From assembly GCF_037126245.1 (NCBI RefSeq), contig NZ_CP136925.1:2310001-2374000 (forward strand): a stretch of DNA of 64,000 nt, in the 5' to 3' direction. The translations under genes and the position numbers were made by a program. The notes under the pieces are model-generated. The model had not been told where the DNA came from. It made no database searches and worked only from the letters and a program-made list of their open reading frames with translations. Positions 46,787 to 57,553 of this stretch are shown here, piece after piece. The stretch is from Mangrovimonas cancribranchiae. GTDB taxonomy: Bacteria; Bacteroidota; Bacteroidia; Flavobacteriales; Flavobacteriaceae. Each line of letters begins with the position of its first letter. Position 1 is the first letter of the stretch.

Positions 46787-47314
46787 TTAGTGTTGAAAAG
46801 CTTCCAACATTTTAGTTATTTCCATTGGTGTTTTGGTGACTGCAATTCGTCCAGAACGAGTGAATTGTAAAATTCCAAATGCACTTAATTCTCTGTGTAA
46901 TAATTCTATTTCGCTTCGTCTTCCTGATTTTTCAAGCACAAAAAACGCTTTATTTACAGTGACGATTCTGGCGTTACTTTCTTTAATAATATTTTGAATT
47001 TGTCGCTCTTCAAACAATAAATCTGATTTGATTTTGAATAGACAAGATTCTTGATAAATAATCTCTTCTTCAGTGTGATAATAAGCTTTAATCACCTCAA
47101 CCTGTTTTTCTATTTGACCAATAATTTTTTTCATTTGGTCCTCGGTTAACTTCACCACAATGGTCCATTTAGACACATTTTCGATTTCTGAAGCTGAAGA
47201 ATTTATACTCTCAATATTGATGTGTCTACGTTGAAATATTGCCGAAATACGGTTTAATAGTCCGATATTATTTTCGGTATAAATAGAAACGGTATATAAT
47301 TTATTTTCACTCAT
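46787..47314 (-). CDS. ilvN: acetolactate synthase, small regulatory subunit
   Basis: 175 residues. An N-terminal ACT domain (YTVSIYTENNIGLLNRISAIFQRRHINIESI) binds valine; the C-terminal part (RIVTVNKAFFVLEKSGRRSEIELLHRELSAFGILQFTRSGRIAV) activates the large subunit. It lies 2 bases after ilvB. Confidence 0.94.
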   Translation of the reverse strand: MSENKLYTVSIYTENNIGLLNRISAIFQRRHINIESINSSASEIENVSKWTIVVKLTEDQMKKIIGQIEKQVEVIKAYYHTEEEIIYQESCLFKIKSDLLFEERQIQNIIKESNARIVTVNKAFFVLEKSGRRSEIELLHRELSAFGILQFTRSGRIAVTKTPMEITKMLEAFQH

Positions 47315-47316
47315 AA

Positions 47317-49050
47317 TTACTCTAATCTTACGTCTGAAACACTTGCACCTGTTGGTATCATCGGGAATACATTGTCTTCTTTTTCAACCATAACTTCTAA
47401 GAAATACGGACCTTTAGTTTCCATCATTTCTTTTACTGCATTGGCTAAATCTTCTCTTTTAGACACGCTTTTAGCATCAATATGATAGCCTTTTGCAATT
47501 GCAACAAAATCTGGATTTTCCATTTCTGTAGAGGCATAACGCTTATCAAAAAACAGCTGTTGCCACTGTCTTACCATACCTAAAAAATTGTTGTTTAATA
47601 CCACAATTTTTACTGGTACTTTGGTTTGAAAAATGGTTCCTAATTCTTGGATGGTCATTTGGTAACCACCATCACCAGCAATCATCACCACGTCGCGTTC
47701 TGGTGCGCCCATTTTTGCACCAATCGCAGCTGGTAAAGCAAATCCCATAGTACCTAATCCGCCAGACGTAATATTACTTTTTGAGACATTGAAATCGGCA
47801 TAACGACATGCAATCATTTGGTGTTGACCAACATCGCTAACTATTGCGGCTTCACCTTTGGATTGCTCATTAATCTCTTTAAGCACTTCACCCATAGTCA
47901 AGCCATCTTTTGTTGGATGTAAATCGTTTCTTATGACTTTATCAAATTCAACTTGATATAAATCTTTAAATTTTTGATGCCATTCTGTATGCGAATTTTC
48001 TTTTAAAAACGGAAGAATTGCAGTCAAAGTCTCTTTTGAATTTCCTAAAACAGCAACATCTGTTTTTACATTTTTATCAATCTCAGCAGGATCAATTTCA
48101 AAATGAATCACTTTAGCTTGTTTAGCGTATGTAGCTAAATTTCCAGTAACACGATCGTCAAAACGCATTCCGATTGCGATTAAAACATCACATTCGTTAG
48201 TTAAAACATTTGGGGCATAATTACCGTGCATACCAACCATGCCGACATTTAATGGATGTGTTGAAGGAATTGCCGAAGCACCTAAAATAGTCCAAGCCGA
48301 TGGCAAACTTGCTTTTTCGATAACAGCTTTAAATTCAGCTTCAGCTTCACCTAAAATCACACCTTGTCCCCAAACAACAAGAGGTTTTTTTGCGTTATTT
48401 ATTAAATCTGCAGCAGCTTGCAAATCAACTTGATTGGTTTCAGGAATTGGTTTGTAACTTCTAATTCCTGTACATTTTTCGTATTTAAAATCGAATTCTT
48501 CAAACTGCGCATCCTTCGTAATATCTATTAAAACAGGACCAGGACGACCACTTTTTGCAATATAAAACGCTTTAGCAATGACTTCAGGAATTTCTGAAGC
48601 TTTTGTGACTTGATGATTCCATTTGGTAACAGGTGTAGAGATACCAACAATATCGGTTTCTTGAAACGCATCGCTACCTAATAAATGCGAGCCAACTTGA
48701 CCGGTAATACACACCATTGGCGTGCTATCTATTTGCGCATCTGCAATACCTGTGATTAAGTTGGTTGCGCCAGGACCAGAAGTTGCCATAGCGACACCAA
48801 CTTTACCAGAAATGCGCGCGTAACCTTGTGCTGCGTGTGTAGCGCCTTGCTCGTGACGTGTTAAGACATGATGAATTTCGTTTTGAAATTTATACAACTC
48901 ATCATAAACCGGCATAATAGCGCCGCCGGGATAACCGTAAAGCACATCTACTCCTTCTGCTATTAAGCTTCGAACAACCGCTTCGCTACCCGAAATGCGA
49001 ATAGTTTTTGAAGTAGATTGCTCGTTGTTTTTTATCGTTTTTGTTTCCAT
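47317..49050 (-). CDS. ilvB: acetolactate synthase, large subunit
   Basis: 577 residues, a ThDP enzyme. YGYPGGAIMPVYDEL and the catalytic Glu in LTRHEQGATHAAQGYAR mark the N-terminal domain. The ThDP/Mg motif is GDGGYQMTIQELGTIFQTKVPVKIVVLNN. It forms acetolactate or acetohydroxybutyrate. It follows ilvD by 30 bases. Confidence 0.95.
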   Translation of the reverse strand: METKTIKNNEQSTSKTIRISGSEAVVRSLIAEGVDVLYGYPGGAIMPVYDELYKFQNEIHHVLTRHEQGATHAAQGYARISGKVGVAMATSGPGATNLITGIADAQIDSTPMVCITGQVGSHLLGSDAFQETDIVGISTPVTKWNHQVTKASEIPEVIAKAFYIAKSGRPGPVLIDITKDAQFEEFDFKYEKCTGIRSYKPIPETNQVDLQAAADLINNAKKPLVVWGQGVILGEAEAEFKAVIEKASLPSAWTILGASAIPSTHPLNVGMVGMHGNYAPNVLTNECDVLIAIGMRFDDRVTGNLATYAKQAKVIHFEIDPAEIDKNVKTDVAVLGNSKETLTAILPFLKENSHTEWHQKFKDLYQVEFDKVIRNDLHPTKDGLTMGEVLKEINEQSKGEAAIVSDVGQHQMIACRYADFNVSKSNITSGGLGTMGFALPAAIGAKMGAPERDVVMIAGDGGYQMTIQELGTIFQTKVPVKIVVLNNNFLGMVRQWQQLFFDKRYASTEMENPDFVAIAKGYHIDAKSVSKREDLANAVKEMMETKGPYFLEVMVEKEDNVFPMIPTGASVSDVRLE

Positions 49051-49080
49051 AAATTAGTATGGCGTTAATTAGTTTCTATT

Positions 49081-50760
49081 CTAAAACTCGTCGGTTACAC
49101 AACCTTTGGATGCAGACGACACCGTTTTAGCATATTTATAAAGGACACCACGATTAAATTTTAATTCTGGTGCTATCCATGATTGTTTTCTTTGTGATAA
49201 TTCTTCTTCTGAAACTTCAAGTTGAATGGAATTGGTTTCAGCATCTATTGTGATAAAATCGCCATTTTTAACTAATGCGATTGTACCACCATCTTGAGCT
49301 TCTGGCGTAATGTGACCAACGACAAAACCGTGTGTTCCGCCAGAAAAACGTCCATCGGTAATTAACGCTACGTCTTTACCTAAACCTGCACCCATAATGG
49401 CAGCAGTTGGTTTAAGCATTTCTGGCATTCCTGGTCCGCCTTTTGGTCCTTCGTATCTAATGACAACTACATCTCCTTTTTCTACTTTACCATCTCTAAT
49501 ACCATCGTTTGCTGCATATTCACCTTCAAATACTTTTGCTTTTCCGCGAAAGCGTAATCCTTCTTTTCCTGTGATTTTTGCAACACTTCCGTCTTCGGCT
49601 AAATTACCATACAACATACGCAAGTGTCCTGAAATTTTTATTGGTTCTTCAATTGGTTTTATCACGTCTTGACCTTCGGTTAAATCTTCAATATCAAATA
49701 AATTTTCTGCCAACGTTTTTCCGGTAACGGTTAAACAATCACCATGGATTAAGCCTTTGTTCAACAGATATTTTAATACAGCAGGAATACCACCAACGCG
49801 ATGTACGTCTTCCATTAGGTATTTTCCGCTAGGTTTTAAATCGGCTAAAAAAGGTGTATTATCACTGATATTTTGAAAATCTTTTAATGTGAAATTAATA
49901 TTCGCCGCTCGTGCAATTGCCAAAAAGTGAAGCACTGCATTGGTCGATCCGCCTAAAATAGTCACCAAACGAATAGCGTTTTCTAAAGATTTGCGTGTAA
50001 TTATATCACTTGGTTTAATATCTTTTTCGATTAATAATCTCATCGCTTCGCCAGCTTTTATGGCTTCTTGTTTTTTCTCTTCGCCAGTTGCTGGATTTGA
50101 TGAATTGAAAGGTAATGTCATTCCTAAAGCTTCGATTGCTGACGCCATCGTATTTGCTGTGTACATTCCGCCACAAGCACCAGCGCCAGGACAAGCTTTT
50201 TCAACTATATTTTGATATTCGCTTTCATTCATTGTACCAGCGACTTTGCTTCCCCAAGCTTCGAAAGCGGAAACGACGTCTAGTTTTTTTCCGTTATGGC
50301 AACCAGAATCAATAGTTCCTCCATACACCAAAATACTTGGTCTATCTAATCGAATCATCGCCATTAATGCGCCTGGCATATTTTTGTCACAACCAACAAC
50401 GGTTATTAGTCCATCATAACTCATAGCTTGCACAACGGTTTCCATAGAGTCGGCAATAATATCTCGTGACGGCAAAGAATATCGCATACCTGGTGTACCC
50501 ATAGAAATACCATCACTTACACCAATGGTATTAAAAATTAAGCCTACAACGTCTTCATTTTTTGTGCCTTGCTTAGCTAATTTTGCTAAGTCATTTAAGT
50601 GCATGTTGCACGGATTACCTTCATAACCTGTACTTGCAATACCAATAATGGGTTTATAAAAATCTTCTTTGGTTAATCCTATGGCGTGCAACATGGCTTG
50701 TGCAGCTGGTTGCGTAGGATCTTGTGTTACTGTTTTACTGTATTTATTTAGTTGACTCAT
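49081..50760 (-). CDS. ilvD: dihydroxy-acid dehydratase
   Basis: 559 residues. Fe-S ligands in [11 protein letters not shown] and [18 protein letters not shown], plus [16 protein letters not shown]. It dehydrates the dihydroxy acids in the isoleucine and valine pathways. First structural gene of the ilv run, after a long leader (about 210 bases) that follows an Ile/Val-rich peptide and terminator. Confidence 0.96.
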   Translation of the reverse strand: MSQLNKYSKTVTQDPTQPAAQAMLHAIGLTKEDFYKPIIGIASTGYEGNPCNMHLNDLAKLAKQGTKNEDVVGLIFNTIGVSDGISMGTPGMRYSLPSRDIIADSMETVVQAMSYDGLITVVGCDKNMPGALMAMIRLDRPSILVYGGTIDSGCHNGKKLDVVSAFEAWGSKVAGTMNESEYQNIVEKACPGAGACGGMYTANTMASAIEALGMTLPFNSSNPATGEEKKQEAIKAGEAMRLLIEKDIKPSDIITRKSLENAIRLVTILGGSTNAVLHFLAIARAANINFTLKDFQNISDNTPFLADLKPSGKYLMEDVHRVGGIPAVLKYLLNKGLIHGDCLTVTGKTLAENLFDIEDLTEGQDVIKPIEEPIKISGHLRMLYGNLAEDGSVAKITGKEGLRFRGKAKVFEGEYAANDGIRDGKVEKGDVVVIRYEGPKGGPGMPEMLKPTAAIMGAGLGKDVALITDGRFSGGTHGFVVGHITPEAQDGGTIALVKNGDFITIDAETNSIQLEVSEEELSQRKQSWIAPELKFNRGVLYKYAKTVSSASKGCVTDEF

Positions 50761-50846
50761 ATAGTCTTTATGTTGTTTTTAAAATAATTATCTAAATTAA
50801 TAATTTGACTTCTGGCAACTTCTAAAATATTAAGTATCAGACTAAA

Positions 50847-50880
50847 GTCAGCCTCAAACACAACCACCCAAATAGCTGAC
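50847..50880 (-). promoter_or_regulatory. unassigned hairpin in the long 5' leader of ilvD
   Basis: GTCAGC and GCTGAC (50847-50852, 50875-50880) pair with a 22-base loop. It lies in the roughly 210-base stretch between the attenuator and the ilvD ATG, which holds no minus-strand ATG ORF. No known riboswitch core is recognised. Confidence 0.3.
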
Positions 50881-50968
50881 AATGAGAAGTTTAAATAATT
50901 TTAAATATGATGTTCAGAAGCTTGTTTAATTTGAAAACTTATAAATTTCAATTTGAAATGAAGCCAAC

Positions 50969-51001
50969 AAAAAAGCCTTCCTGAAAAAGGAAGGCTTTTT
51001 T
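50969..51001 (-). terminator. attenuator terminator upstream of ilvD, also terminator of gltBD
   Basis: Stem AAAAAAGCCTTCCT (50969-50982) / AGGAAGGCTTTTTT (50988-51001) with a 5-base loop and T runs on both strands. On the minus strand the 5' arm (CCTTCCTT, 50994-50987) can pair instead with AAGGAA(T)GG at 51032-51024, which begins at the stop codon of the leader peptide. Eight base pairs form with one bulged T. It also lies downstream of gltD, so it would stop gltBD transcripts. Confidence 0.85.
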
Positions 51002-51030
51002 ATTTATTCTAAAATAATAGATACCATTCC

Positions 51031-51096
51031 TTACCACCGTGATTTAATAATCACAATGCTAATAATTGAAATGATATTTACGATCTGTTTGTTCAT
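51031..51096 (-). CDS. isoleucine/valine leader peptide (attenuation)
   Basis: 21 codons, ATG at 51096 and TAA at 51033-51031. Residues 5-17 are IVNIISIISIVII: eight Ile and two Val, with no Leu in the peptide. It precedes an intrinsic terminator and ilvD, so stalling at Ile or Val codons would favour the antiterminator. The stop codon overlaps the antiterminator strand. The ATG lies 10 bases after a -7 box, implying an almost absent 5' untranslated part. Confidence 0.87.
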   Translation of the reverse strand: MNKQIVNIISIISIVIIKSRW

Positions 51097-51105
51097 CTTG
51101 ATAAT

Positions 51106-51137
51106 CAAATATTGAAATTATTTAATTAAAATCCAAA
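51106..51137 (-). promoter_or_regulatory. predicted promoter of the ilv leader
   Basis: TTTG (51137-51134), 20 bases, AATATTTG (51113-51106), one base off TAnnTTTG. The -33 box ends directly at the gltD stop codon. Confidence 0.5.
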
Positions 51138-52604
51138 TTACACTCTAGGTAAATCGCCTTCTTCTTTTAATGGTAAATTAGATTTTCCCATTAAAAAGGC
51201 ATCTACGTGATGTGCTGCTTGACGACCTTCGGAAATTGCCCAGACAATTAACGACTGACCACGACGCATATCTCCTGCAGTAAAAATACCTTTTACATTA
51301 GTTGCATAATCTTTTTCGGTTGCTTTGATGTTGGTTCTAAAATCCATTTCTAAACCAAATTGTTCTGCTAAAGTTTTTTCGGCACCAGTAAAACCAAGTG
51401 CTAACAATGCTAAATCGCAGTCCCAAGTTTGTTCTGTTCCAGGTAATTCTTTTAGTTCTGGTCTTTCGCCTTCTTTAAAAATCCATTCGACTTCAACCGT
51501 TTTTAAACCAACTAAATTTCCGTTTTTATCACCTAAAAACTCTTTAGTAGAAATACTAAAAAAGCGCTCTACACCTTCTTTATGTGATGTTGTAGTTTTT
51601 AAGCGCATAGGCCAATAAGGCCAAGGTTGATGTGCTGGACGACCTTTGGTTGGTTTACTTAAAATCTCAAAATTTGTTACAGATGTTGCACCATGACGAT
51701 TACTTGTACCTATACAATCGCTACCAGTATCGCCACCACCAATGACGATTACTTTTTTGTCTTTAGCTGAAATAATTTCATCTTCACCTATCAATCCATC
51801 AACATATTGGTTGTTTTTCTTTAGAAATTCCATTGCTTGATGCACACCTTTTAGATGGTTTCCTTTTATAGGAATATTTCGCCTAACTGTCGCGCCGCCA
51901 CATAAAAGAATCGCATCAAAATCTGCTTTAATCGTTTCGACACTTATATTTTGTCCAACATGAGCATTGGTTTTGAATGTTATGCCTTCGTCTTCAAGAA
52001 TTTTAATACGCCTATCAATGACTTTCTTTTCTAACTTAAAGTCGGGAATACCGTAACGCAACAAACCGCCAACTTTTGCGTCGCGCTCAAAAACCGTTAC
52101 CAAATGTCCTGCTCTATTTAATTGCTGAGCTGCTGCTAAACCTGATGGTCCAGAACCTACAACAGCAACTTTTTTACCCGTACGATGTTTTGGCGGATGT
52201 GCTTCTACCCAACCTTCTTTAAAGGCGACTTCAGCAATATTTTTTTCAATATTTTCAATGGTTACTGGGTCTTCGTTAATACCTAAAACGCATGCTTCTT
52301 CACAAGGTGCTGGACACAAACGACCTGTAAACTCTGGAAAGTTATTAGTTGCATGTAAAATTTGTGCTGCTTCTTTCCATCGCCCTTTATAGACTTTATC
52401 GTTAAAATCCGGAATTAAATTACCCAACGGACAACCGCTATGACAAAACGGAATACCACAATCCATACATCTAGCGCCTTGATTTTTGAGTTTTTCCTCT
52501 TTTAAAGGCACTGTAAATTCTTTATAATTTTTAAGACGTTTTTCTACTTTTAAATAACCTTCGTCCTCTCTTTTATATTCTAAAAACCCTGTTGTCTTTC
52601 CCAT
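51138..52604 (-). CDS. gltD: glutamate synthase, small (NADPH) subunit
   Basis: 488 residues. The N-terminal Fe-S ligands are CMDCGIPFCHSGCPLGN and CPAPCEEACVLGI. FAD and NADPH loops are GSGPSGLAAAQQL and GGGDTGSDC. It passes electrons from NADPH to GltB. It lies 4 bases after gltB. Confidence 0.95.
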   Translation of the reverse strand: MGKTTGFLEYKREDEGYLKVEKRLKNYKEFTVPLKEEKLKNQGARCMDCGIPFCHSGCPLGNLIPDFNDKVYKGRWKEAAQILHATNNFPEFTGRLCPAPCEEACVLGINEDPVTIENIEKNIAEVAFKEGWVEAHPPKHRTGKKVAVVGSGPSGLAAAQQLNRAGHLVTVFERDAKVGGLLRYGIPDFKLEKKVIDRRIKILEDEGITFKTNAHVGQNISVETIKADFDAILLCGGATVRRNIPIKGNHLKGVHQAMEFLKKNNQYVDGLIGEDEIISAKDKKVIVIGGGDTGSDCIGTSNRHGATSVTNFEILSKPTKGRPAHQPWPYWPMRLKTTTSHKEGVERFFSISTKEFLGDKNGNLVGLKTVEVEWIFKEGERPELKELPGTEQTWDCDLALLALGFTGAEKTLAEQFGLEMDFRTNIKATEKDYATNVKGIFTAGDMRRGQSLIVWAISEGRQAAHHVDAFLMGKSNLPLKEEGDLPRV

Positions 52605-52608
52605 AATC

Positions 52609-55600
52609 TTACGCTTTTACAGTTTGCTCTTCTGCTATTTTTATTAATGCTTGTCTGTATTCTTCTGGTAATACCTTAATGAATTTTGGCAATTCTGTTT
52701 GCCAATTTTCGAGAATACGTTGTGCTAACGGACTTAATGTTGCGTTGTAATGATTCTCTATTAAGTCTTTTAATTCTGAAATATCTTCAGCAGTTTCAAC
52801 TGGATCAAGATTTAATCCTTCTTTATTACAATGTTGCTCAAAGGTATTTTTTGGATCGTAGATATATGCAATTCCGCCACTCATTCCTGCTCCAAAATTA
52901 CGGCCAACTTCACCTAAAATCACTGCACGTCCGCCAGTCATATATTCGCAACCATGATCTCCAATACCTTCTACAACAGCACTTGCACCTGAATTACGCA
53001 CACAAAAACGCTCGCCCGCTTTTCCGTTAATATAAGCTTCACCAGATGTTGCACCGTAAAGCGCTACATTACCAATGATTATGTTTTCTTCAGGCACTAA
53101 AGTAGACTCGTCAGGAACTTTTACCGCTATTTTTGCACCAGATAATCCTTTTCCTAAATAATCATTAGAGTTACCATTAATAACCAAGGTTAAACCTTTT
53201 GTTGCAAACGCACCAAAGCTTTGTCCTGCAGCACCTGTAAAATTGATTTTTAAAGTGTTGTCCGGTAAACCTTGTGCGCCATAAATTTTTGAAATTTCGT
53301 TACTTAAAATTGCTCCGAAAGCGCGATCACGATTGGTGATTTTTGACTCTAAAACTGTTTTTTCTTTACGGAACAACGCTGGATGTGACTTTTCTATAAT
53401 TTTAAAATCTAAATGTTTATCTAAATCATGTTCTTGTGTTGTAGTGTTATACCGTTTTGTATCAGATTTCACCGGCACTTCATGAAGAATTGGCGTTAAA
53501 TCCAAACCTTTGGCTTTATAATGTTCAATAGCTTTTGTACGACTTAATTTTTGTACTTGACCAACCATTTCATTGACAGTTCTAAAACCAAGCTTAGCCA
53601 TAATTTGACGTAATTCTTCAGCAATGAAATACATATAATTCACTACGTGCTCTGGTTTTCCTTTGAACTTTTTACGAAGCTCTGGATTTTGCGTTGCTAT
53701 TCCGACAGGACATGTGTTTAAATGACACACCCGCATCATTACACAACCGGAAGCTACTAAAGGCGCCGTTGCAAACCCAAATTCTTCAGCGCCTAACAAA
53801 CAAGCTATTGCTACATCTCGTCCTGTTTTTAATTGTCCATCGCATTCTAAAACCACACGATTTCTCAAATCGTTCATTACCAAAGTTTGTTGCGCTTCGG
53901 CAATTCCTAATTCCCATGGTAAACCAGCGTGTTTTAAGGAAGTTAATGGTGATGCTCCTGTTCCACCATCAAAACCTGAAATTAAAATTACATCTGCTTT
54001 AGCTTTTACAACTCCAGCAGCAACGGTTCCTACTCCAACTTCAGATACTAATTTTACATTAATACGCGCTTCTCTATTAGCCGATTTTAAATCGTAAATA
54101 AGTTGCGATAAATCTTCAATAGAATAAATATCGTGATGTGGCGGTGGCGAAATCAGCCCTACATAAGGTGTAGAATTTCTAGTTTTGGCAATTGCCGGAT
54201 TGACTTTTGGCCCTGGTAATTGTCCGCCTTCACCTGGTTTTGCGCCTTGTGCTATTTTTACTTGAATTTCTTTGGCATTACTTAAGTAATTAGATGTGAC
54301 TCCAAAACGCCCAGAAGCTACTTGCTTAATTGCGCTGTTTTTCCAATCGCCAGCAGCATCTTTATAAAAGCGTGTTTCATCTTCGCCTCCTTCTCCAGAG
54401 TTACTTTTTCCGCCAATACGATTCATTGCAATGGCTAAATTTTCATGAGCTTCTTTACTGATGGAACCATAAGACATGGCTCCTGTTTTAAAACGCTTCA
54501 CGATTTCTGTCCAAGGCTCAACTTCTTCAATAGGAATTGGGTCGTAATTTGTGAATTCAAACATCCCGCGAATAGTCATTAATGCCTTGGATTGATTGTT
54601 CACTAACTCTGAATATTCTTTATAGGTTGTTGGGTTATTTTCTCGAACCGCTTGCTGTAATTTTGCAACCGATAACGGATTAAACATGTGTTTTTCGCCA
54701 TTACGCCTCCAACGATATTCGCCACCAATTTGCAAATCTAAATCGCCAGCAATATCCTGCGTTTCAAAAGCTACTTGATAACGTTTGTAGATTTCTTTTT
54801 CAAGTTCCATAAGTCCAACGCCTTCAATTCGTGTTGGTGTGTTTGGGAAATATTTATTTACGACGTTTGAGTTGATTCCGATACATTCAAACAATTGTGC
54901 GCCTCGATAAGAATTTAATGTTGAAATTCCTATTTTGTTCATCACTTTTAAGATACCCTGACCAACGGATTTGTTGTAATTTCGAATTGCTTCTTCAAAC
55001 TCTAAATTTAAATCCGGTAAATGACTTTCGATAATTTCATTTACCATATACGGATTGATTGCACTAGCTCCAAACCCAAACAATAATGCAAAATGATGCA
55101 CTTCGCGAGGTTCGGCAGACTCAATTATCAAACTCGCTTTTGAACGTTTACCTAAACCATACAAACCATGGTTTACATAAGAACAAGCCAATAAAGCAGG
55201 AATTGGCGCTTTTCCTTGAGTGACATTTCTATCGGAAAGCACAATAATACTCACGCCATTATCTATAGCTTTTGATGCTTGTTGCACCAATCTTTCAAGT
55301 GCTTTTTCCAGACCATTAGTACGTTCATTAACATCATAAAGCATTGAAATAACCTCAACATTATAATCTTCTTTGCCTTTGTAATTAATGAGTTTATCTA
55401 AATCTTGTTTTGAAATAACCGGATTTTGAATTTTTAATTTTCGACAGTGCTTTTCGTTAATATCAAATAGATTATAATCGCGACCAAGTGTTAAGCTGAT
55501 ATCTGTAATCATTTCTTCTCGAATACCGTCCAAAGGCGGATTGGTAACCTGCGCAAATAACTGCTTGAAATAATTATAAATTAACTGTGGACGCTCTGAT

Positions 55601-57102
55601 AATACTGCAATTGGTGCATCAGAACCCATTGAACCAATTGGTTCTTTTGCTTTGGAAGCCATTGGTAAAATAATGGTATTTACATCTTCTTTCGTGTATC
55701 CAAATATCTGCTGGCGTGTATTTAGCTCTATTTCGTTGTGCGTAATTTGGTAATCACTATACTTTATATCTTTTAATCTGGTTAAATTTTTATCCAGCCA
55801 CTTACGATAAGGATACTTACTAACAATTTTATTTTTGATTTCTTCGTCATTTACAATACGACCTTCGTTCATATCAACCAAAAACATTTTTCCTGGCTCT
55901 AAACGCCCGTGATATTCAACATTTTCTGGTTTGATATCCATAACTCCAGTTTCAGAAGACATAATCACGTAACCCGATTTTGTAACTGTATATCTTGATG
56001 GTCGTAATCCGTTTCTATCTAAAACCGCACCTATATAATTTCCATCAGTAAAAGGAATAGATGCAGGACCATCCCAAGGCTCCATTAAACAAGAGTTAAA
56101 TTCGTAGAAGGCTTTTTTCTCGTCAGACATGTCCTTGTATTTTTCCCATGCCTCTGGCACCAACATCATCATAACTTCAGGAAGCGAACGACCAGTCATT
56201 AATAAGAACTCTACAACCATATCCATTTGGGCAGAATCTGATTTCCCATTTAAAACCGTTGGAAAAATCTTTTTTATATCTGGCCCAAACCAATCGCTTT
56301 GCATGAGTTCTTCACGAGAAAACATACGTGACACATTACCTCGACGTGTGTTGATTTCACCATTGTGACACATATAACGAAACGGTTGTGCTAAATCCCA
56401 AGTTGGGAATGTATTGGTTGAAAATCGTTGATGTACCAAAGCCAGTTTAGCATCCAATAACGGATTTATTAGGTCCTTATAGTATAAACTGATGTCTTCC
56501 GGCTTTAAAAGTCCTTTGTATATAATCGTTTTTGTAGATAAGCTTGGAAAGTAAAAATATGATGCTTGCGACAGTTTGGAGCCATAAATATCATGCTCTG
56601 CGATTTTACGCGCTGCGAAAAGTTTTAAGTTGAACTCAAACTCTGTTTGTTCCTCACTTGCCTTACCAACAAACACTTGTTTTATAAAAGGCTCTGCAGT
56701 TGCTGCAACTTGCCCTAAAACTGAACTATCTACAGGCACATTTCTCCAACCTAAAATTTTAAGTCCTTGGCTATTTATAGCATCGTTGAAAACATTAATA
56801 CAATATTGCATTTGGTTTTCCTTTTTTGGTAAAAACATATTACCAACGGCATAGCTACCTAGTTCTGGGAGATTAAAATCACAGTTCTCTTTAAAAAACA
56901 CATGAGGTACATCAATTAAAATACCTGCTCCATCACCTGTTTTTCCGTCAGCATTTACAGCTCCTCGATGCTCTAGTTTAACAAGAATCTCTAATGCTTT
57001 GTGAATAATATCATTTGAACGACTTCCGGTTAAACTGCAAATAAATCCTGCTCCACAATTATCGTGTTCAAATTCTGGCAAATATAACCCTTGCTTTTCC
57101 AT
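52609..57102 (-). CDS. gltB: glutamate synthase, large subunit
   Basis: 1497 residues. Residues 1-15 are a propeptide before the nucleophile Cys16 (HDNCGAGF), the N-terminal amidotransferase. The FMN-binding synthase domain is central, with the 3Fe-4S ligands near [18 protein letters not shown]. The C-terminal beta-helix GXXGXXXG domain ends the chain. It forms two glutamates from glutamine and 2-oxoglutarate. Divergent from amt. Confidence 0.96.
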   Translation of the reverse strand: MEKQGLYLPEFEHDNCGAGFICSLTGSRSNDIIHKALEILVKLEHRGAVNADGKTGDGAGILIDVPHVFFKENCDFNLPELGSYAVGNMFLPKKENQMQYCINVFNDAINSQGLKILGWRNVPVDSSVLGQVAATAEPFIKQVFVGKASEEQTEFEFNLKLFAARKIAEHDIYGSKLSQASYFYFPSLSTKTIIYKGLLKPEDISLYYKDLINPLLDAKLALVHQRFSTNTFPTWDLAQPFRYMCHNGEINTRRGNVSRMFSREELMQSDWFGPDIKKIFPTVLNGKSDSAQMDMVVEFLLMTGRSLPEVMMMLVPEAWEKYKDMSDEKKAFYEFNSCLMEPWDGPASIPFTDGNYIGAVLDRNGLRPSRYTVTKSGYVIMSSETGVMDIKPENVEYHGRLEPGKMFLVDMNEGRIVNDEEIKNKIVSKYPYRKWLDKNLTRLKDIKYSDYQITHNEIELNTRQQIFGYTKEDVNTIILPMASKAKEPIGSMGSDAPIAVLSERPQLIYNYFKQLFAQVTNPPLDGIREEMITDISLTLGRDYNLFDINEKHCRKLKIQNPVISKQDLDKLINYKGKEDYNVEVISMLYDVNERTNGLEKALERLVQQASKAIDNGVSIIVLSDRNVTQGKAPIPALLACSYVNHGLYGLGKRSKASLIIESAEPREVHHFALLFGFGASAINPYMVNEIIESHLPDLNLEFEEAIRNYNKSVGQGILKVMNKIGISTLNSYRGAQLFECIGINSNVVNKYFPNTPTRIEGVGLMELEKEIYKRYQVAFETQDIAGDLDLQIGGEYRWRRNGEKHMFNPLSVAKLQQAVRENNPTTYKEYSELVNNQSKALMTIRGMFEFTNYDPIPIEEVEPWTEIVKRFKTGAMSYGSISKEAHENLAIAMNRIGGKSNSGEGGEDETRFYKDAAGDWKNSAIKQVASGRFGVTSNYLSNAKEIQVKIAQGAKPGEGGQLPGPKVNPAIAKTRNSTPYVGLISPPPHHDIYSIEDLSQLIYDLKSANREARINVKLVSEVGVGTVAAGVVKAKADVILISGFDGGTGASPLTSLKHAGLPWELGIAEAQQTLVMNDLRNRVVLECDGQLKTGRDVAIACLLGAEEFGFATAPLVASGCVMMRVCHLNTCPVGIATQNPELRKKFKGKPEHVVNYMYFIAEELRQIMAKLGFRTVNEMVGQVQKLSRTKAIEHYKAKGLDLTPILHEVPVKSDTKRYNTTTQEHDLDKHLDFKIIEKSHPALFRKEKTVLESKITNRDRAFGAILSNEISKIYGAQGLPDNTLKINFTGAAGQSFGAFATKGLTLVINGNSNDYLGKGLSGAKIAVKVPDESTLVPEENIIIGNVALYGATSGEAYINGKAGERFCVRNSGASAVVEGIGDHGCEYMTGGRAVILGEVGRNFGAGMSGGIAYIYDPKNTFEQHCNKEGLNLDPVETAEDISELKDLIENHYNATLSPLAQRILENWQTELPKFIKVLPEEYRQALIKIAEEQTVKA

Positions 57103-57553
57103 AATAGCCTTTATATGTTGTTAAAAAAATATTGAACTAACTAATGTACAAGGTCTTAAACAAAAAAACATCATACCCAAAAAGAATTACACTATATCTA
57201 ATTTGGCTTTATTGAATTATTAAAATCATAAAATTACACCTCTAAAATTACCATACTATTAACATGGTTTTAAAATGAAACTTACTATACCCTAAAACTC
57301 TTTTAAAAAAATGATCTTGCTTTTGCTAAAAAGACAATTCAATTAAAGAATCAACAAAAAACACCACATATAATAAACACCCTTTATTTTTAAAGGGGTA
57401 AAAATAAAAAAACAACAAAAATTTAAAAATCACCCCCAAAATAAACAACCTAATAAACGTTTTTTACATAGATTTACCAAAAAACAATCAATTTTTAGTT
57501 TTAAAAACTAAGCAACTAAAAAAGTATACGAATCAGCAATTTTAATTAACAAA
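57103..57553. other. 451-base gene-free interval between gltB and amt
   Basis: Very A+T-rich, with no ORF or known RNA. Two perfect dyads are visible: CCCTTTA-TTTT-TAAAGGG (57380-57397-side) and the 17-base palindrome TTAGTTTT-A-AAAACTAA (57495-57511). Either could be an operator for the divergent nitrogen genes. No sigma-54 (TGGCAC-N5-TTGC) site was found. Confidence 0.5.

Noticed and set aside
57103-57553. Sigma-54 promoter or NtrC sites for amt and gltB
   Set aside because: No TGGCAC-N5-TTGC match on either strand.
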